Shown: positions 7,432 through 10,249 of the stretch, piece after piece | Position numbering within the stretch: position 1 is the first letter of the stretch | Layout of the letters: each line of letters opens with the position of its first letter | Assembly (NCBI GenBank): GCA_023436825.1 | Contig: JAEZHS010000309.1 | Span: forward strand, 1 to 10,249 | Source of the DNA: Pseudomonadota bacterium | GTDB taxonomy: Bacteria; Pseudomonadota; Alphaproteobacteria; Reyranellales; Reyranellaceae | Direction: 5' to 3' | Length of the DNA: 10,249 bases | Translations under genes and position numbers: made by a program | The notes under the pieces: model-generated | What the model saw: the letters and a program-made list of their open reading frames with translations, nothing else | Database searches by the model: none | Told to the model about the DNA's origin: nothing

Positions 7432-7513
7432 CTCATGTTCCTCCGGACCGCGCGCATCTTGCGCGCTCAAGCTCATGAGCGCGCTGGAAGCGCGCGGTTC
7501 GGAAGAACATGAG
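7432..7513. repeat. 82-nt nearly continuous palindrome
   Basis: Outer 23-nt arms (7432-7454 and 7491-7513) pair with two mismatches, which become G-U wobbles in the plus-strand transcript read from the pseudogene side (C-A mismatches on the other strand). The inner arms GCGCGCTCA (7461-7469) and TGAGCGCGC (7476-7484) pair perfectly around a 6-nt loop. The ends read CTCATGTTCCTC and GAAGAACATGAG, nearly the same as the ends of the hairpin at 421-464. It lies between a plus-strand pseudogene and the minus-strand amidohydrolase gene, so it could serve as a bidirectional transcript end, although no U-run is seen. Confidence 0.85.
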
Positions 7514-7517
7514 ATGA

Positions 7518-7536
7518 CGCGCCACGAAGTGGCGCG
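7518..7536. repeat. Perfect 8-bp hairpin next to the long palindrome
   Basis: CGCGCCAC and GTGGCGCG flank a 3-nt GAA loop. It is 21 nt beyond the amidohydrolase stop codon as read on the minus strand. It could act with the adjacent palindrome as a transcript 3' end structure; no T-run follows, so factor-independent termination is not supported. Confidence 0.65.
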
Positions 7537-7557
7537 CTCCCAGCAGAGGAATCGCTG

Positions 7558-8979
7558 CTAGACCGCCGGCCGGCTGCGGATCTCGTCGGCCACCTTGCGC
7601 TTGAGGAGCTGCCCGTGCTTCAGGTCGCCGTGGAAGCTGCCATCTTCCACCACGACATTGCCGCGCAGGATGGTCGTGGTCGGCCACGCCGTCACGACAT
7701 GGCCCTCCCACGGCGTGTAGTCGGTCTCGTGCAGGTCGGCGGCGCGGATGGTCTTCTCGATCCCGGTCTGCAGCAGCACGATGTCGGCGTCGGAGCCGAT
7801 CGCCAGCGCACCCTTGTGCGGATAGAGGCCCATGATGCGCGCCGCGTTGCTCGATATCATGTCTACGAAGTGTGCGGTCGAGTATCCGCGCTTGGTCACC
7901 ATGTTGGTGTACATCAGCCCGACGCGCGGCTCGACGCCCGAGTTGCCGCCCGTCGTGTCGTCGATGCGGCTGCCCTGCAGCTTGACCCGCAGCGGGCAGC
8001 ACAGCTCATCGGTGGCGATGACCTGGATGGCGCCGCGGTTGGTCGCCTCCCACAGGCGCTTCTGGTCCTCGGGATACTTCAGCGACGGGTAGGTATGGAA
8101 CATCTGCCCGCCCGGCCGCTTGTAATCCTCGGCGTTGTAGAGCAGGTACTGATGCAAGGTCTCGCCGTACATCGGAAAGCCGCGGGCGCGTGACGATTGC
8201 AGCGCGGCGACGCCGGTCGCGGCCGACACGTGCACCATGTACAGCGCCGCACCCTCGACATTCTCGGCGAGCCGGATCACGCGGTTGAAGGAGAGCTCCT
8301 CCGAAAGGGCGTTGTGGACCTCGGCCATGTGCTCGAAGCTGACGCGGTTCTCGCGCATCAGCTTGTCGTACATGAACATGACGATGTCGTTGTCCTCGGC
8401 ATGGATGCAGGCGATGCCGCCCGCCCCCGCCACGACCTTCAGCGCCTCCCAGATATGGCCATGCGGCACCATGCGGCCGATGTTTCCCGGCCGGATGTTG
8501 GTGGTGAAGATCTTTATGCTGGCATGGCCATCCTGCATCGCATCGGCGAGCTGGCCGAAATGCGGCACCGGCACCTCGCCCATCAGCGTGAGATGGAAGC
8601 CGTAGTCGCAATAGCAGGCGTCCTTCCATTGCGCCTGCGTCGCCTCGATCGACTGCTGGATGGTGCGGTCGTGAACACACTGCACGAAATCGATCAGGGT
8701 CGTGGTGCCGCCGTGCAGCGCGGCCTTGCTGACCTGCGACGGCGGATCGGTCAGCACGTCCGGACGCCCCGGCGCGCGCACCGGCATCAGGCAATGGATG
8801 TGCGGGTCGATGCCACCTGGGATGACGAGGCGATCCCTGGCCGACACGGTGCGTGCCGCTTGTGGCAGCGAACCCGGCCCACCGACCAGGGCGATCCGTC
8901 CGTCCTTGACGCCGATATCGGCGGCCTGGGTTCCGGTCGGCAGCACGCAGGTGCCGCCGGTGATGGCGAGGTCCAGCAT
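7558..8979 (-). CDS. Dihydropyrimidinase / D-hydantoinase-type amidohydrolase
   Basis: This 473-residue cytoplasmic cyclic amidohydrolase belongs to the urease-fold superfamily, whose members open hydantoin, dihydropyrimidine or related rings using two metal ions. Metal-ligand candidates are in the expected order: H60 and H62 in GGIDPHIHC, K156 in SIKIF (normally carboxylated), H193 in CIHAED, H250 in MVHVSAATG and D324 in IATDELCC. The family C-terminal block (DYTPWEGHVV, then RGNVVVEDG) is present. Length is typical. The start at 8979 is set by GGGAGGAG (8987-8994), 7 nt upstream. Its ATG shares one base with the stop of the GTPase gene (TGATG), so translation is probably coupled. Oddity: the aspartate at 324 is followed by E-L-C-C, where classical D-hydantoinases have a histidine (DHCPF type). 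This points to a divergent subgroup, so the substrate is open. Confidence 0.92.
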   Translation of the reverse strand: MLDLAITGGTCVLPTGTQAADIGVKDGRIALVGGPGSLPQAARTVSARDRLVIPGGIDPHIHCLMPVRAPGRPDVLTDPPSQVSKAALHGGTTTLIDFVQCVHDRTIQQSIEATQAQWKDACYCDYGFHLTLMGEVPVPHFGQLADAMQDGHASIKIFTTNIRPGNIGRMVPHGHIWEALKVVAGAGGIACIHAEDNDIVMFMYDKLMRENRVSFEHMAEVHNALSEELSFNRVIRLAENVEGAALYMVHVSAATGVAALQSSRARGFPMYGETLHQYLLYNAEDYKRPGGQMFHTYPSLKYPEDQKRLWEATNRGAIQVIATDELCCPLRVKLQGSRIDDTTGGNSGVEPRVGLMYTNMVTKRGYSTAHFVDMISSNAARIMGLYPHKGALAIGSDADIVLLQTGIEKTIRAADLHETDYTPWEGHVVTAWPTTTILRGNVVVEDGSFHGDLKHGQLLKRKVADEIRSRPAV

Positions 8980-9989
8980 CAGGTCACTCCTCCCGGAGGG
9001 GCGAGGCACGCCGGTTCGGCGTCGGCGAAGCGGCGCAGGATCTCGTCCGGCTCGAGATCGCGCACGATGAAGACGAGTCGGCTGGCTCGGTCGGATTCCG
9101 GCCAGCGTTCCAACCAGCGTGGCGGATAGAGCGTGTGCTGCACGGCATGGATCGCCGCCGGCCCTCCCGGCCGGTCGGAGAACTCGACCAGCCCTTTGAC
9201 ACGCAAAAGCTTCTCGCCGTGATCGCGCGCCAGGCCGCCCAGCGCCATGGCGAAGCCGAGACGGCTCATCGGCCGCTGCAGCCGCACGGAAAGGGCACGG
9301 ATGCCATGGGCATGCGCCGCCGCCACATGGGGCCGTGGCCGCGGCAGCGCCCTGGGCAAGCCGCCGAACAGCAGGTCGCTCGCTTCGACATCGCGGGCAT
9401 CGACGATCGGCGCCATGGGGTTCAACGACGCCAGCCGCTGGAGAACATTGTCCGGCGCGACGGCCATGTCGGTCTTGGTCAGAAGCAGAAGATCGGCCAC
9501 GGCAGCTTGGGCGACGGCCTCCGGATAGCGATCGAGGGTGACCTCGCCCAGCACGGCGTCGATCGTCGTGGCGACACGGTCGAGGCGCAGCGAGGCTTCG
9601 AGGAAGGAATCGGCGGACAGCGTGTAGAGCGTGGGTCCCGGATCGGCGAGGCCGCTGGTCTCGAGCGCGATGCGCCGGAACGGCGGCCGCCCCGCGGCCT
9701 GGCGTGATCGTAGCAACCGGTAGAACGCATCGGCCAGTCCCTGGCGCACCGCGCAGCAAGTGCAGCCGTTGGGCAACTCGACGACATCGTCGGCCGCCGC
9801 CTCCAAAAGCTGGTGATCGAGGGCGACCGCGCCGAACTCGCTGATGAGCACGGCGGTGTCGCGCAGGTCCGGCACATGGAGGACCCGGGAGAGAAGCGTG
9901 GTCTTGCCGCTGCCGAGGAAGCCCGTCAGCACCGACAGAGGGATCGGCTCCGATGGGACTTCCGTGAGGTTGGCAAGACCGCGGGTCAC
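8979..9989 (-). CDS. CobW/COG0523 (G3E) family GTPase, putative metallochaperone
   Basis: This is a 336-residue GTPase of the G3E family, whose members bind metal (often zinc) and hand it to target enzymes. Walker A GFLGSGKTT is at 23-31. The conserved ISEFGAVALDHQLL follows, then the metal-binding CxCC motif at C76, C78 and C79 in LPNGCTCCAVR, and ETSGLADP at 110-117. The guanine-specificity motif reads TKTD (171-174) instead of the more usual NKxD. A CobW C-terminal type domain follows after about residue 240. The start is a GTG at 9989 inside a GTGA overlap with the upstream stop (9988-9986); no in-frame ATG exists before the Walker A. It has no cobalamin genes around it. The tight coupling to the downstream metal-dependent amidohydrolase suggests that enzyme as its client (inference). 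Confidence 0.88.
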   Translation of the reverse strand: MTRGLANLTEVPSEPIPLSVLTGFLGSGKTTLLSRVLHVPDLRDTAVLISEFGAVALDHQLLEAAADDVVELPNGCTCCAVRQGLADAFYRLLRSRQAAGRPPFRRIALETSGLADPGPTLYTLSADSFLEASLRLDRVATTIDAVLGEVTLDRYPEAVAQAAVADLLLLTKTDMAVAPDNVLQRLASLNPMAPIVDARDVEASDLLFGGLPRALPRPRPHVAAAHAHGIRALSVRLQRPMSRLGFAMALGGLARDHGEKLLRVKGLVEFSDRPGGPAAIHAVQHTLYPPRWLERWPESDRASRLVFIVRDLEPDEILRRFADAEPACLAPPGGVT

Positions 9990-10249
9990 CGGATCAACGC
10001 CGCGCCCTTGTCGAGCACCGGCAGGACCTTGTCGCGGGCTTCGGGCGGAACGCCGAACACGACGCGGTCGACGCCGGCATCCTCGGCGCGCTTCAGGGCG
10101 TCGGCGTTCATGCCGAGGCCGAACAGCGTGACCGGCACGTCCGATTCCTTGCGCCCGGCGAGCTTCAGCATCTCGCGGAACTCCGGCAGCATGGCGAGCG
10201 TGTCGCCACCACGGCCACCGATCGGCATCCAACCGTCGCCGTAGGCGAC
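9986..10249 (-). CDS. LLM-class (luciferase-like) flavin oxidoreductase, C-terminal part
   Basis: The last 87 residues of a luciferase-like monooxygenase/F420-type oxidoreductase are visible; the rest lies beyond the right edge. The visible part begins VAYGDGWMPIGGRGGD, matching the family motif in which a GDGW(M/L)P turn precedes the final barrel strand and helices. The end reads AGVDRVVFGVPPEARDKVLPVLDKGAAL, also typical (xxGVxRVxFxLP). Such enzymes use reduced FMN or F420 to oxidise or reduce small organic substrates. It is first of the visible minus-strand trio, and its stop overlaps the GTPase start as GTGA. The cofactor cannot be decided without the N-terminal part. Confidence 0.85.
   Translation of the reverse strand, partial: VAYGDGWMPIGGRGGDTLAMLPEFREMLKLAGRKESDVPVTLFGLGMNADALKRAEDAGVDRVVFGVPPEARDKVLPVLDKGAALIR

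Noticed and set aside
7432..7536. Possible CRISPR or tandem repeat array
   Set aside because: The repeats are inverted arms of hairpins; there are no regularly spaced direct repeats with unique spacers.
7428..7557. Classical rho-independent terminators for the convergent genes
   Set aside because: The stems are strong but neither strand has a T-run after them, so only a structural 3'-end role can be suggested.
8980..9759. N-terminal extension of the amidohydrolase frame up to 9759
   Set aside because: The extra 260 codons are an out-of-frame reading of the GTPase gene. The ATG at 8979 has a strong ribosome site and begins with the family-typical N-terminus.
9990..10232. N-terminal extension of the GTPase frame up to 10232
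   Set aside because: This stretch encodes the LLM oxidoreductase C-terminus in another frame; the extension is arginine-rich with no similarity, and the GTG at 9989 fits the GTGA overlap.

Overview
The window is GC-rich bacterial chromosomal DNA. Its families, strong third-position GC bias and Tat-exported solute receptor fit an alphaproteobacterium of soil or rhizosphere type (Hyphomicrobiales/Rhodospirillales-like). That placement is inferred from composition and gene style, not from a marker gene. No rRNA, tRNA, CRISPR array, transposase or integrase was seen.

Layout. (1) Positions 1-2821, minus strand: a spermidine/putrescine-type (PotABCD-like) ABC uptake operon. It runs ATPase (2821-1805), Tat-signal periplasmic binding protein (1775-492), first permease (374 to 1, leaving the window). 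A strong 16-bp-arm hairpin separates the receptor and permease genes. (2) Positions 2822-2973: a divergent promoter region with two short inverted repeats. (3) Positions 2974-6995, plus strand: hyuA and hyuB, the two subunits of an ATP-dependent hydantoinase/oxoprolinase-type enzyme. A 116-nt imperfect palindrome lies in the gap between them. (4) Positions 7099-7427, plus strand: a decayed fragment of a MalG-type sugar ABC permease, with a missing N-terminus, a one-base frameshift and a large internal loss. (5) Positions 7428-7557: an intergenic patch made almost entirely of palindromes. (6) Positions 10249-7558, minus strand: a tightly overlapping trio. It consists of the C-terminal part of a luciferase-like (LLM) flavin oxidoreductase, a COG0523/CobW-type GTPase and a dihydropyrimidinase/D-hydantoinase-type amidohydrolase, with 3-nt (GTGA) and 1-nt (TGATG) overlaps.

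How it may work together (inference): the locus pairs an importer for a small, probably nitrogen-containing solute with two different ring-opening amidase systems, one ATP-dependent (HyuAB) and one metal-dependent (the amidohydrolase). It also has an oxidoreductase and a GTPase metallochaperone candidate that could supply metal to the amidohydrolase. The simplest reading is a catabolic island for cyclic amides, imides or related N-heterocycles. The actual substrate cannot be read from the sequence.

The less expected content is non-coding. Three long palindromic elements sit in intergenic gaps. Two of them, about 7 kb apart, share the same terminal sequence (CTCATGYTCCTC), which suggests a dispersed REP/MITE-like family.
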